64,000 nt of DNA from Clostridia bacterium (GTDB taxonomy: Bacteria; Bacillota; Clostridia; Oscillospirales; CAG-382), in contig JAFZDO010000025.1 in assembly GCA_017561145.1 (NCBI GenBank), positions 27,899 through 91,898 of the forward strand. Direction: 5' to 3'. How positions within the stretch are numbered: position 1 is the first letter of the stretch; each line of letters starts with the position of its first letter. The translations under genes were made by a program, and so were the position numbers. Below the pieces are notes generated by a model that was not told the DNA's origin, searched no databases, and saw only the letters and a list, made by a program, of their open reading frames with translations. Positions 31,555 to 39,626 of the stretch are shown in pieces.

Positions 31555-32237
31555 TGGAAACCGAAAAAGACAAAGTAAACGATACTTTAGGACACAGAAG
31601 CCGTTGTAAAAAACGGCTTCTTTCCGAAGGTGCGAAAAGCTTCAGCGATACGGAGCTGCTTGAAATGCTTTTGTTTTATGCAGTGCCGCGTGCCGATACG
31701 AAGCCGATTGCCGAAGCGCTTATCGAAAAATTCGGCTCGCTCAACGCCGTTATCCGTGCGGATCTTGATGAATTAACGTCCGTTCCGATGTTAAAGGACG
31801 GCGCAAGGGTGTTGTTTTCGCTTTTGGACGAGCTGTTTGCACGTACGGGTGTTTGTATCGGTGATAAGGACCTGCTTGAGGGCGAAAAATTAAAGGAATA
31901 TCTGCTTGATCTTTACCGTGAAAGGGTGAACGAAACCGTTTATGCCCTTTATTTTGCCGCAGACGGCGAATATATCGGCAAGCAGGTTATTTTCCGAGGA
32001 GGCATAAGCTCCGCAAAGTTTTCGCTTCGCGCCATAACAGAGGGTATCATCCGCATAGGCGGAAAAACCGTAATACTTGCGCATAACCACCCGAGCGGAA
32101 GTCTTGTTCCGTCTTCGGACGATATTATTTCGACCAAGCGTATTGCCGCTCACCTTGCTGCCAACGAGATCGAATTGCTCGAGCATTATATCGTAGGCAA
32201 GGATGACGTTGCGGGAATAATGCATCCCGACATATAA
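31554..32237 (+). CDS. radC: RadC family JAB-domain protein
   Basis: A 227-residue RadC/UPF0758 protein. The N-terminal helix-hairpin-helix-like part (LLEMLLFYAVPRADTKPIAE) is followed by a JAMM metalloprotease-like domain with HNHPSGSLVPSSDD near residue 180. The DNA-repair label is historical; the molecular role is unknown. The TAATG junction with ackA suggests coupled translation. A bulged hairpin terminator follows. Confidence 0.93.
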   Translation: METEKDKVNDTLGHRSRCKKRLLSEGAKSFSDTELLEMLLFYAVPRADTKPIAEALIEKFGSLNAVIRADLDELTSVPMLKDGARVLFSLLDELFARTGVCIGDKDLLEGEKLKEYLLDLYRERVNETVYALYFAADGEYIGKQVIFRGGISSAKFSLRAITEGIIRIGGKTVILAHNHPSGSLVPSSDDIISTKRIAAHLAANEIELLEHYIVGKDDVAGIMHPDI

Positions 32238-32295
32238 AAAAGACGACTCATATACGTTGTGCCGATAAAGTCACGAGGTATATGAACCGTCTTTT
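32238..32295. terminator. Bulged bidirectional terminator, radC / FAD dehydrogenase
   Basis: AAAAGACG pairs with CGTCTTTT, with CATATAC/GTATATG and GTG/CAC inside; followed by ATTTTTT on the plus strand. Confidence 0.75.
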
Positions 32296-32300
32296 ATTTT

Positions 32301-33866
32301 TTATATGCTCAAAATGAATTCCTCTGCGGAGCGGACTCCGTCGATAGCGGCAGAAATTATACCGCCTGCATATCCTGCGCCCTCGCCCAAGGGATAAATG
32401 CCTTTGATGTTGCTTTGCCTGTCGTCAAAGCGTTTGATGCGTATCGGCGAGCTCGTGCGGCTTTCGACCGCGGTGATGATCGCACCGTTTGAATCAAAGC
32501 CCTTTATTTTTCTGCCGAAGGCGATCAATGCCTCGCGGAAGGAATCGTTTATCTCCTTTGAAAAGAGCTTTGAAATATCGCAATATTTAACGCCGCGCGG
32601 ATAGGTCGGGACAATATCGGCTTCGGCTTTGCTCTTTCCGAGATATTCACCGACAGTCATACAGGGGGCTGTGAAATCGTTTCCTCCCATTTCAAAAGCG
32701 GCTCTTTCAAGGCTTTCGCGGTAATCGTAGCCCGCAAAAATGCCGTCACCTAAATCCTCGGGGAGAATTTCGCAAAGGATAGCGGAGTTTGCGTTTTTTC
32801 CGTCACGCGCGTGGTAGCTCATGCCGTTTGTGACAAGACGCTCGTTTTCGCTTGCCGCGGCAACAACGTGTCCGCCGGGGCACATGCAAAAGCTGTAAAC
32901 GGTTCTGCCGTTTTTGCAATGCGTGAACAGCTTATATTCCGCGGGGGGCAAAAAGCGAAGATGGTCGCCCTCGCCGTATTGCGAAATGTCGATATCCTTT
33001 TGCGGATGCTCGATGCGGAAACCCACCGAAAAGGGCTTTCTTTCAAGCTCTGCTCCGTGAGAATAAAGCATTTCGGCAATGTTTCTTGCCGACTGTCCGG
33101 TTGCGAGAAAGAGCGTGTCGGTTTCTATTTCGCCGTTTGAGGTAACTACCGAAACGATTTTGCTTCCGTCTGTGCGTATATCGATAAGCGAATCTTCAAA
33201 GCGTATTTCACCGCCGAGCGAAATAATTTCCTTGCGGATCGTTTCTACAACGCCGCGCAAAAGATCGGTGCCGATGTGCGGCTTTGCAATATAAAGCGTT
33301 TCCTTCGGTGCGCCTGCCTTGACAAGCTCGTTCAAAACAAACTGACCGCGGAAGCTTTTATCCTTGACGAGCGTGTTGAGCTTTCCGTCGGAAAACGCAC
33401 CTGCGCCGCCCTCTCCGTACTGAATATTGGAGCTTTCATTCAATTCGCCGCCGCCGAAAAATGCATCGACGTCCTTTTTTCGTTCGGATACCGCCTTGCC
33501 GCGCTCAAGCACGATAGGGCGCATACCCGACCTCGCAAGACAAAGCGCAACGAAAATACCCGCGGGACCGAAGCCTGCGATGACCGGGCGCTTTTCGGGA
33601 AGCTTATTCGCTGTGGGGAAGGTATATTCCACTTCCTTTTCGACAACCGTGCCGCCGCAACGGGATGCGATTCCTTCCTCATCACCCGAATGGACGAAAA
33701 TATCGACGGTGTAAACGAATTTAACACGGTTCCGCCGCGCATCGATTGATTTTTTGCGGATCTCGAAATCAAAGCTGCCTAAAGGCTTGCCGATGATTTG
33801 CGAAATATGTTTTTCAAGAGGAAGAGCGTCCTCGTGCGGAGAACGCTCTAAATTAAGACGTACCAT
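32301..33866 (-). CDS. FAD-dependent dehydrogenase (COG2509-like)
   Basis: A 521-residue flavoprotein. After a ~90-residue N-terminal domain (VRLNLERSPHEDALPLEKHI), the FAD site appears as VIAGFGPAGIFVALCLARSG near residue 94. GGGELNESSNIQYGEGGAGAFSDGK and the C-terminal GIYPLGEGAGYAGGIISAAIDG are typical of the uncharacterised NAD/FAD-utilising dehydrogenases of this group. Substrate unknown. It overlaps by 1 bp the DUF4434 gene upstream, so the two form an operon. The family is widespread in Clostridia. Confidence 0.88.
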   Translation of the reverse strand: MVRLNLERSPHEDALPLEKHISQIIGKPLGSFDFEIRKKSIDARRNRVKFVYTVDIFVHSGDEEGIASRCGGTVVEKEVEYTFPTANKLPEKRPVIAGFGPAGIFVALCLARSGMRPIVLERGKAVSERKKDVDAFFGGGELNESSNIQYGEGGAGAFSDGKLNTLVKDKSFRGQFVLNELVKAGAPKETLYIAKPHIGTDLLRGVVETIRKEIISLGGEIRFEDSLIDIRTDGSKIVSVVTSNGEIETDTLFLATGQSARNIAEMLYSHGAELERKPFSVGFRIEHPQKDIDISQYGEGDHLRFLPPAEYKLFTHCKNGRTVYSFCMCPGGHVVAAASENERLVTNGMSYHARDGKNANSAILCEILPEDLGDGIFAGYDYRESLERAAFEMGGNDFTAPCMTVGEYLGKSKAEADIVPTYPRGVKYCDISKLFSKEINDSFREALIAFGRKIKGFDSNGAIITAVESRTSSPIRIKRFDDRQSNIKGIYPLGEGAGYAGGIISAAIDGVRSAEEFILSI

Positions 33867-34837
33867 TATTTAAGGCCGTTCTTTTTAAGCCAAGCAACGT
33901 AGTCCTGATAAAGCTTGACAGAATCGGGGTGACCCATATAAGCGGTAGTGCCGGGCTTGTTGAACATACCTTGATACTGGTAAATAAGGATCTCGTCAAC
34001 GTAGGGCGAAATGCTCTTGATCTGACGGTCGATTCTTTCCATATCTGCCGCATAAAGTGCGCTTCTGTAAACGTCGCCTTCAAATTCAAAAACTTCCATA
34101 TCTGCCCAAAGAGCCGATCTGCCTGCCTTGTCGTGAGCTTTGCGGAGCGCTTCGTAGAACGCGGGAGTTTCCTCGGGCTTAGATTTGCGAACGCCGATTT
34201 CATCCTGGTATGCGATAATATCGCAATCGATGCTTTCGAGCTGAGCGATATATTTATCGTCAGCGATAAGATGGTTTGTGCCGTAAGGAGCGATGAGCAT
34301 CTTGTGCTTGGGATCGATAGTTCTTGCGAATGCGGAATAGGTATTTACGTATTTGATAAAATCGTCCTCGTAATACGGATAAATGCCGGTTTCATCGGGG
34401 AGATACCAGCCGTAGAAGGATTTATAGTGGCCGTACTGAGCATAAAGCTGTTCCATTGCCTTGAATGCGCGTGCGGTAACCTCGGGGCTGACCATATTGT
34501 TGCGGGTCTGATTCCAGCTTCCGTAATAACCGCAAGAAACGAAAACCTTAATATCATTTCTTTCAGCGGCGCGGAGAAGTGCGCCCATAGGATCTTTTGC
34601 ACCCATGTCAAAGAAGGGATAAATATCGGTGTTAAAATAAGCGAATCTGTTTCCGTCCTCATAAACCTGCGCGGTGGTAAGGAGAACGATATATTTCATA
34701 CCGAGCTCTGCAATTTCGTCAACCTTAGCTTCCCATTGCTCGTCGGTGAACCAACGGCAGATAGGGTTCCAATATTTTCCTTCGGGGATGTTGTGGTGTT
34801 GGAATTCAAACCAAGTACCTCTGATGGGCTTAAGCAT
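33866..34837 (-). CDS. DUF4434-type TIM-barrel protein, possible glycoside hydrolase
   Basis: A 323-residue cytoplasmic protein without a signal peptide. The start IRGTWFEFQHHN, the repeated strand/helix spacing, FVSCGYYGSWNQTRN and FYGWYLPDETGIYPY suggest a DUF4434 barrel related to glycoside hydrolase clans. Glu in LPDETG near residue 149 and the acidic DMEVFEFEG near residue 246 could be a catalytic pair, by position only. I did not search for homologues. Co-transcribed with an FAD dehydrogenase, an unusual pairing. GAAAGGAAG precedes the ATG. Confidence 0.72.
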   Translation of the reverse strand: MLKPIRGTWFEFQHHNIPEGKYWNPICRWFTDEQWEAKVDEIAELGMKYIVLLTTAQVYEDGNRFAYFNTDIYPFFDMGAKDPMGALLRAAERNDIKVFVSCGYYGSWNQTRNNMVSPEVTARAFKAMEQLYAQYGHYKSFYGWYLPDETGIYPYYEDDFIKYVNTYSAFARTIDPKHKMLIAPYGTNHLIADDKYIAQLESIDCDIIAYQDEIGVRKSKPEETPAFYEALRKAHDKAGRSALWADMEVFEFEGDVYRSALYAADMERIDRQIKSISPYVDEILIYQYQGMFNKPGTTAYMGHPDSVKLYQDYVAWLKKNGLK

Positions 34838-34882
34838 ATCAAAAAACTTCCTTTCGATAGTTGTTTTTTAAGTTCTGCTTTT

Positions 34883-34911
34883 AGAATAACATTAATAATA
34901 CTGTTTTTCAA
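34883..34911 (-). promoter_or_regulatory. Promoter of the DUF4434-dehydrogenase operon
   Basis: Minus-strand TTGAAA, 17 bp, TATTCT. Confidence 0.6.
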
Positions 34912-34930
34912 GAGTTTTATAAAAAAACGG

Positions 34931-34959
34931 TTGCGAATAATGCGAAAAACGATTATAAT
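34931..34959 (+). promoter_or_regulatory. Promoter of the SGNH-dockerin gene
   Basis: TTGCGA, 17 bp, TATAAT; an inverted repeat overlaps its -10 box. Confidence 0.7.
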
Positions 34960-34969
34960 AATAATCGTT
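34948..34969. promoter_or_regulatory. Possible operator on the SGNH-dockerin promoter
   Basis: AACGATTAT and ATAATCGTT form a perfect 9-bp inverted repeat with centre AATA. It covers the -10 box and the expected transcription start, a classical repressor position. Confidence 0.45.
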
Positions 34970-34982
34970 CGGAGGTGTTTTT

Positions 34983-35825
34983 ATGAAAAAACTTCTATAC
35001 TTTTTCGTTTCGCTTGTAATGATCGCCTCGATCCTTCCTTTTTCCGCTCTTGCCGACGATCTTACCGTCATTGCATTCGGCGACAGCATAACCGCCGCAG
35101 ATAAATGGCAAAAGCATATCGAAGCCGAATACGGCATCGATATAATAAACGCAGGCGTAGGCGGCGACACCACCAATTCCGCAAAAGCGCGCTTTAAAAA
35201 GGACGTTCTGAATAAAAAGCCCGATATTGTTTTTATATCCCTTGGCATTAATGATTGCGCGATAGATATGTCGCGCTACGTCGACCTTGAGACCTATAAG
35301 GCGAATATGGCTTATTTTATCGACGAATGCGAAAAGGCGGGCGCAAAGGTCATTGTCAATATCCCGACGCCCGTTGTTGACGAGCAATATCTTACAAGAC
35401 ATAAAAAAGAACCCTTCGAGCCCTACGGCGGGCCGAACGGTATCGTAACGGTTTACGCCGATGCCTGCCGTGAGGTTGCAATCGAAAAGGGCGTTGTCTT
35501 CGCCGACATGAACGCTTATTTCAAATCGCTTGACGGCGGATATGTAAAATATTTTCCCGACGGAGTGCATCCGAGCGACACGGGTTATAAAATGTATGCG
35601 TCGGTCGCGATGGAAGCATATCAAAGCTTATGGCGCGGCGACGTTAACTTTGACGGCACGATCGATAAGTTCGACTATATTCTTGTAAAACGCTCTTGTA
35701 TGAAGACGGTAACGCTCGGAGAAAAGCAATTGCTCTCTGCCGACGTCAACAAAAACGGAGAGAACGACACCTACGACTATATCCTTATCAAGCGCCATTG
35801 TATGAAGACCTTCGTAATATTGTAA
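34983..35825 (+). CDS. Secreted SGNH/GDSL hydrolase with C-terminal dockerin
   Basis: A 280-residue secreted esterase-type protein. A signal peptide (residues 1-24, ending SALA) is followed by an SGNH hydrolase: Ser in AFGDSIT, Gly in NAGVGGDTT, Asn in SLGINDCA and the Asp/His pair in PDGVHPSDTGY. Residues ~218-280 form a type I dockerin with two calcium-loop repeats, DVNFDGTIDKFDY and DVNKNGENDTYDY. The second has Asn for Gly/Ile in places, so calcium binding may be weaker. The hydrolase may deacetylate polysaccharides and attach to a cohesin scaffold. CGGAGGTG precedes the ATG. Confidence 0.9.
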   Translation: MKKLLYFFVSLVMIASILPFSALADDLTVIAFGDSITAADKWQKHIEAEYGIDIINAGVGGDTTNSAKARFKKDVLNKKPDIVFISLGINDCAIDMSRYVDLETYKANMAYFIDECEKAGAKVIVNIPTPVVDEQYLTRHKKEPFEPYGGPNGIVTVYADACREVAIEKGVVFADMNAYFKSLDGGYVKYFPDGVHPSDTGYKMYASVAMEAYQSLWRGDVNFDGTIDKFDYILVKRSCMKTVTLGEKQLLSADVNKNGENDTYDYILIKRHCMKTFVIL

Positions 35826-35829
35826 AAAA

Positions 35830-35860
35830 CAAGCGGAAAGAGTTTTGCCCTTTCCGCTTG
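35830..35860. terminator. Bidirectional terminator, SGNH-dockerin / ribU
   Basis: An 11-bp stem (CAAGCGGAAAG / CTTTCCGCTTG, 9-base loop) between convergent genes. Confidence 0.85.
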
Positions 35861-35863
35861 ATC

Positions 35864-36457
35864 TTATTTTTTGTGAAGAATAGGAGAAACACGCTTGTAG
35901 ATCAAGCCGGTGATGAGCGAACACGATAATCCCTTGACGAGATTGAAGGGAAGCGTCGCAAACAGGATCAGTCCCTTTAAGTCGGTTATCGAGGAATTTA
36001 CCTTGTTTCCCATTCCGATGATCATTTCCATCTTGAAGCCCATAAATTTAACGTATGCGGGTATCATCATAAAATAGTTGACAGCGCTGCCAATGACGGC
36101 AAGTGAGAGCGTGCCGACCGCCATTCCGATAATTGCACCCGAAAGCGTTTTTTTGTATTTGTATATGAATGCGGCGGGCAAAACGAAGGCGAGCCCCATA
36201 AGAAGGTTCGACAATTCACCGATAAAGGCGGTATCGGTACCGTTGATAATGAGGTTGAGCAGTATTTTTATCAATTCGGTCAAAAATGCGGCAAACGGTC
36301 CGAGAGCGAATCCCGAAACCAAAACGGCGACCTCGCTGAAGTTAAGCTCATAAAATGCGGGCGCAAAGGGAAGCGGAAATTCCAAAAGCATAAGCAACGC
36401 CGCAACCGCGCTAAGACAAGCGACCTTTGTAAGATAAACCGTATTCTTGTTTTTCAT
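35864..36457 (-). CDS. ribU: Riboflavin ECF transporter S component RibU
   Basis: A 197-residue membrane protein with about six hydrophobic segments. EFPLPFAPAFYELNFSEVAV near residue 25 is the riboflavin-binding signature of RibU, and GFALGPFAAFLTELIKILLN follows. It should import riboflavin together with a shared EcfA/EcfA'/EcfT module encoded elsewhere. An FMN riboswitch lies upstream on the same transcript, which strongly supports the substrate. I used the ATG after the riboswitch terminator; a longer frame would run through that structure. Confidence 0.93.
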   Translation of the reverse strand: MKNKNTVYLTKVACLSAVAALLMLLEFPLPFAPAFYELNFSEVAVLVSGFALGPFAAFLTELIKILLNLIINGTDTAFIGELSNLLMGLAFVLPAAFIYKYKKTLSGAIIGMAVGTLSLAVIGSAVNYFMMIPAYVKFMGFKMEMIIGMGNKVNSSITDLKGLILFATLPFNLVKGLSCSLITGLIYKRVSPILHKK

Positions 36458-36465
36458 AACAAAAA

Positions 36466-36492
36466 CCCCCGAAAAGGAAATTCCTTCGGGGG
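36466..36492 (-). terminator. Riboswitch-controlled terminator before ribU
   Basis: CCCCCGAA pairs with TTCGGGGG (inner GGAA/TTCC), followed on the minus strand by TTTTTG and then the ATG. The GGGGG of the 3' arm is also the only ribosome-site-like sequence, so the hairpin may block both transcription and translation. Confidence 0.8.
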
Positions 36493-36531
36493 TAAAACAT
36501 GTCAAAAAGCGGCAAAATGCCGTTATATTAA

Positions 36532-36641
<110 letters not shown>

Positions 36642-36646
36642 ATTAC

Positions 36647-36674
36647 ATTATATTCAAAATGCAAAATAAGTCAA
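36647..36674 (-). promoter_or_regulatory. Promoter of the FMN riboswitch-ribU transcript
   Basis: Minus-strand TTGACT, 16 bp, TATAAT, ending a few bases ahead of the riboswitch. Confidence 0.75.
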
Positions 36675-36677
36675 GAG

Positions 36678-36706
36678 TTGATTTTATTATTTTAATGTGC
36701 TATAAT
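36678..36706 (+). promoter_or_regulatory. Promoter of trkA-trkH
   Basis: TTGATT, 17 bp, TATAAT, back to back with the ribU promoter (3 bp between -35 boxes). Confidence 0.75.
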
Positions 36707-36750
36707 GCTGATAACTCGTATAGGTTTCCGTTTTTTCGGAGGTTATAATT

Positions 36751-38112
36751 ATGAAGATGATCATCGTCGGGTGCGGTAAGATAGGCGCCTCGATAATTTC
36801 AAGCCTTGTCGGAGAGGGTAACGACGTTGTTGCGGTCGATTCCTCGCCCTCGGTTATTGAAGAAATAGGCAACGTTTATGACGTTATGTGTGTTTGCGGC
36901 AACGGTGCCGACACCGAAACGCTTGAAGAAGCAGGCGTTTCAAAGGCAGACCTTTTCGTTGCCGTGACCAATTCCGACGAGCTTAATATGCTCGCCTGCT
37001 TTGTTGCGGAGCGTATGGGCGCAAAGCATACGATTGCGCGTATCCGCAACCCTGAATATAACGATAAAAGCCTTGACTTTTTAAGCAAACAGTTAGGTCT
37101 TACCGTTTCCGTCAATCCCGAATGGATGGCGGCAAAGGAGCTTTTCAACGTATTAAAGCTTCCTGCGGCGGTCAATATCGAAAGCTTTTCGGGCGGAAAT
37201 CTGGAAATGGTCGAGCTTCGTTTGAAGCAGGAGTCGATCCTCGACGGACTTTCGCTTATCGAGCTGCGCCGTAAATACAAGGCACAATACCTTATCTGCG
37301 CGGTACAGCGCGGCGAGGAGGTTTATATCCCCGACGGTAATTTCGTGCTTAAAAGCGGCGATAAGATAGGTATAACCGCTTCGGGCTCGGAAATACAGAA
37401 GCTGTTTAAAATGCTCGGCTTGGATCAGAAATCCGCAAAAAGCGTTATGATCCTCGGTGCAAGCCGTACAGCGTATTATCTTGCGAAGCGCCTTTTGAAC
37501 AGCGGCAACCGAGTTGTTGTTATCGACAAGGACGAGCGCATCTGCCGCGCATTTGCCGAGGAGCTTCCCGATGCAGTGGTTATTTGCGGCGACGGCACCC
37601 AACAGGAGCTTTTGCTCGAGGAGGGCTTGGGCTCGGTCGATGCATTTGTTGCTCTTACGGGCTTGGATGAGCTGAATATACTCATTTCCATCTTCGCCAT
37701 GTCGCAAAACGTCCCAAAGGTTATTTCAAAGGTAAACCGCAACGAGCTTGCGATAATAGCAGACAAGCTTGGGCTCGAATGTATCGTTTCGCCCAAGAAG
37801 ACGGTTTCCGACATTCTTGCACGCTATGCAAGAGCAATCAATAATTCCCAAGGAATAAACAGCATCGAAACGCTTTACCGACTTATGGACGGAAGCGTTG
37901 AGGCGCTTGAATTCAACGTAAGTAAGGACTTTAAAGGTCTTAAAACACCGCTTAAGGATATGCAATTGAAACGCAATATGCTTATTGCCGGCATCGTACG
38001 CGGCAGAAAAGCGATCATTCCCGGCGGTATGGACGAGATTCTTGCGGGCGACCGCGTGATCGTTATCGTTTCGGGCAATCAGGTGATCGATCTTGACGAT
38101 ATTCTTGAATAA
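36751..38112 (+). CDS. trkA: Trk potassium uptake regulator TrkA
   Basis: A 453-residue cytoplasmic NAD-binding subunit of a Trk potassium uptake system. It holds two RCK units: the first Rossmann motif is MIIVGCGKIGASI at the N terminus with the following AVD acid, and the second is VMILGASRTAYYLAKRL near residue 230. Each is followed by a TrkA_C domain; the last begins near residue 370. The duplicated form is TrkA rather than the half-size KtrA. GGAGG precedes the ATG and trkH follows 14 bp after the stop. Confidence 0.95.
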   Translation: MKMIIVGCGKIGASIISSLVGEGNDVVAVDSSPSVIEEIGNVYDVMCVCGNGADTETLEEAGVSKADLFVAVTNSDELNMLACFVAERMGAKHTIARIRNPEYNDKSLDFLSKQLGLTVSVNPEWMAAKELFNVLKLPAAVNIESFSGGNLEMVELRLKQESILDGLSLIELRRKYKAQYLICAVQRGEEVYIPDGNFVLKSGDKIGITASGSEIQKLFKMLGLDQKSAKSVMILGASRTAYYLAKRLLNSGNRVVVIDKDERICRAFAEELPDAVVICGDGTQQELLLEEGLGSVDAFVALTGLDELNILISIFAMSQNVPKVISKVNRNELAIIADKLGLECIVSPKKTVSDILARYARAINNSQGINSIETLYRLMDGSVEALEFNVSKDFKGLKTPLKDMQLKRNMLIAGIVRGRKAIIPGGMDEILAGDRVIVIVSGNQVIDLDDILE

Positions 38113-38126
38113 AAGGCGGAACAGCT

Positions 38127-39575
38127 ATGAACCGTAAAATGGTATTTTATATGTTCGGCCGTATTGGGCAGATAGCGGCGCTTTTGTTGCTGTTGCCTGC
38201 CGTGGTGGCGATCATCTACGGCGAATATAAGCAATTGTGGGCGTTTTTAATAACCGCCGCAGGCGCTGTTGCCGCAGGAACGGCAATTTCGCTCTTGTGC
38301 CGAACGAAAAACAAGGTAATATATGCCAAGGAGGGCTTTGCGATAGTAAGCCTTGCGTGGATCTGTATGTCGGTTGTCGGTGCCATGCCGTTTACGTTAA
38401 GCGGCGAGATCCCGTCGTATATCGATGCGATATTCGAAACGGTCAGCGGTTTTACCACGACGGGTGCTTCGATACTGCGCGACGTCGAGGCGCTGAGCTA
38501 CAGCATGCTCTTCTGGCGAAGCTTCACCCACTGGGTGGGCGGTATGGGCGTTTTGGTGTTCGTTATGGCGATCGTTTCGAATATGACCGACCGTTCGATC
38601 CACCTTATGCGCGCAGAAATGCCGGGCCCGACAGTCGGCAAGCTTGTGCCCCGCGGACGCGACACGGCGAAAATTTTGTATCTTATCTATATCGTAATGA
38701 CCGTTGTGCAGATAATAATGCTTTGGGTGGGCGACATGAACCTTTACGAAAGCATTGTGCACACCTTCGGTACCGCAGGCACGGGCGGTTTCGGTATCAA
38801 AGCAGACAGTATCGGAGGCTACAGCAGCTATTCTCAAATGGTGATTGCCGTGTTTATGCTGTTGTTCGGCGTTAACTTCAACCTGTTCTATCTCGTTATC
38901 ATCGGCAGATTCAAAAGCGTTTTGAAAAGCACCGAGCTTTGGACGTATTTGGGAATAGTGGCCGTTGCCGTTGTGTCCATAACAGTTAACATTCTGCCGC
39001 TGTGTGGCGGTGTCGGCGATGCGTTCAGGCAAGCGTTCTTCCAAACGTCGTCGATAATGACCACAACAGGCTATTCAACCGTTAATTTCGACCTGTGGCC
39101 TTCTTTTTCAAAAGGCATTCTGATGCTTTTGATGTGCTTCGGTGCGTGTGCGGGCTCGACGGCGGGCGGTTTGAAGATATCGCGTGTTGTAATTCTGTTC
39201 AAGCTGTTTCTGGGCGAGATAAGACGTATGCTACATCCGCGCTCGGTATCCTCGGTGAAATTCGAGGGCAAGGCGGTCGACAAGCAAACGCTTGACAGCG
39301 TTGCCGTTTATTTTGCTGTGTACGTATTTTGTATTATCGCCGCATTTCTTGCGATAAGCTTCGAGCCCTTTGGCTTTGAAACTAATTTCTCGGCGGTGCT
39401 TGCAACCTTTAACAACATCGGCCCCGGCTTCGGAGCAGTGGGACCTTTCGGCGGATTTGCCGATTACAGCGGATTTTCAAAGATAATCTTCTCATTCGCG
39501 ATGCTTTTGGGCAGACTCGAGATATTCCCGCTTATAATTGCCCTTTCCCCCTCCACGTGGAGAAAAAACAGATAA
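38127..39575 (+). CDS. trkH: Trk potassium uptake protein TrkH
   Basis: A 482-residue membrane channel subunit with four pore-loop repeats. Selectivity-filter-type segments are seen in SGFTTTGASIL (near 108), GTAGTGGFG (near 218), SIMTTTGYSTVNF (near 310) and NNIGPGFGAVGPFG (near 430). RSFTHWVGGMGVLVF is another TrkH hallmark. It pairs with the upstream TrkA to import potassium. The C terminus (LSPSTWRK) is typical. A terminator follows within 10 bp. Confidence 0.96.
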   Translation: MNRKMVFYMFGRIGQIAALLLLLPAVVAIIYGEYKQLWAFLITAAGAVAAGTAISLLCRTKNKVIYAKEGFAIVSLAWICMSVVGAMPFTLSGEIPSYIDAIFETVSGFTTTGASILRDVEALSYSMLFWRSFTHWVGGMGVLVFVMAIVSNMTDRSIHLMRAEMPGPTVGKLVPRGRDTAKILYLIYIVMTVVQIIMLWVGDMNLYESIVHTFGTAGTGGFGIKADSIGGYSSYSQMVIAVFMLLFGVNFNLFYLVIIGRFKSVLKSTELWTYLGIVAVAVVSITVNILPLCGGVGDAFRQAFFQTSSIMTTTGYSTVNFDLWPSFSKGILMLLMCFGACAGSTAGGLKISRVVILFKLFLGEIRRMLHPRSVSSVKFEGKAVDKQTLDSVAVYFAVYVFCIIAAFLAISFEPFGFETNFSAVLATFNNIGPGFGAVGPFGGFADYSGFSKIIFSFAMLLGRLEIFPLIIALSPSTWRKNR

Positions 39576-39584
39576 TAAAGCAAA

Positions 39585-39613
39585 AAAAGAAGTCCCGAAT
39601 CGGGACTTCTTTT
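39585..39613. terminator. Bidirectional terminator, trkH / solute-binding lipoprotein
   Basis: A 13-bp stem (AAAAGAAGTCCCG and its complement, loop AAT) between convergent genes. Confidence 0.9.
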
Positions 39614-39626
39614 ATATTGCAATTAA

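Noticed and set aside
36497-36505. Another CATGT loop of the repeat family near ribU
   Set aside because: The ACATGTC there has no flanking stem of the family type and lies within the FMN riboswitch expression platform.
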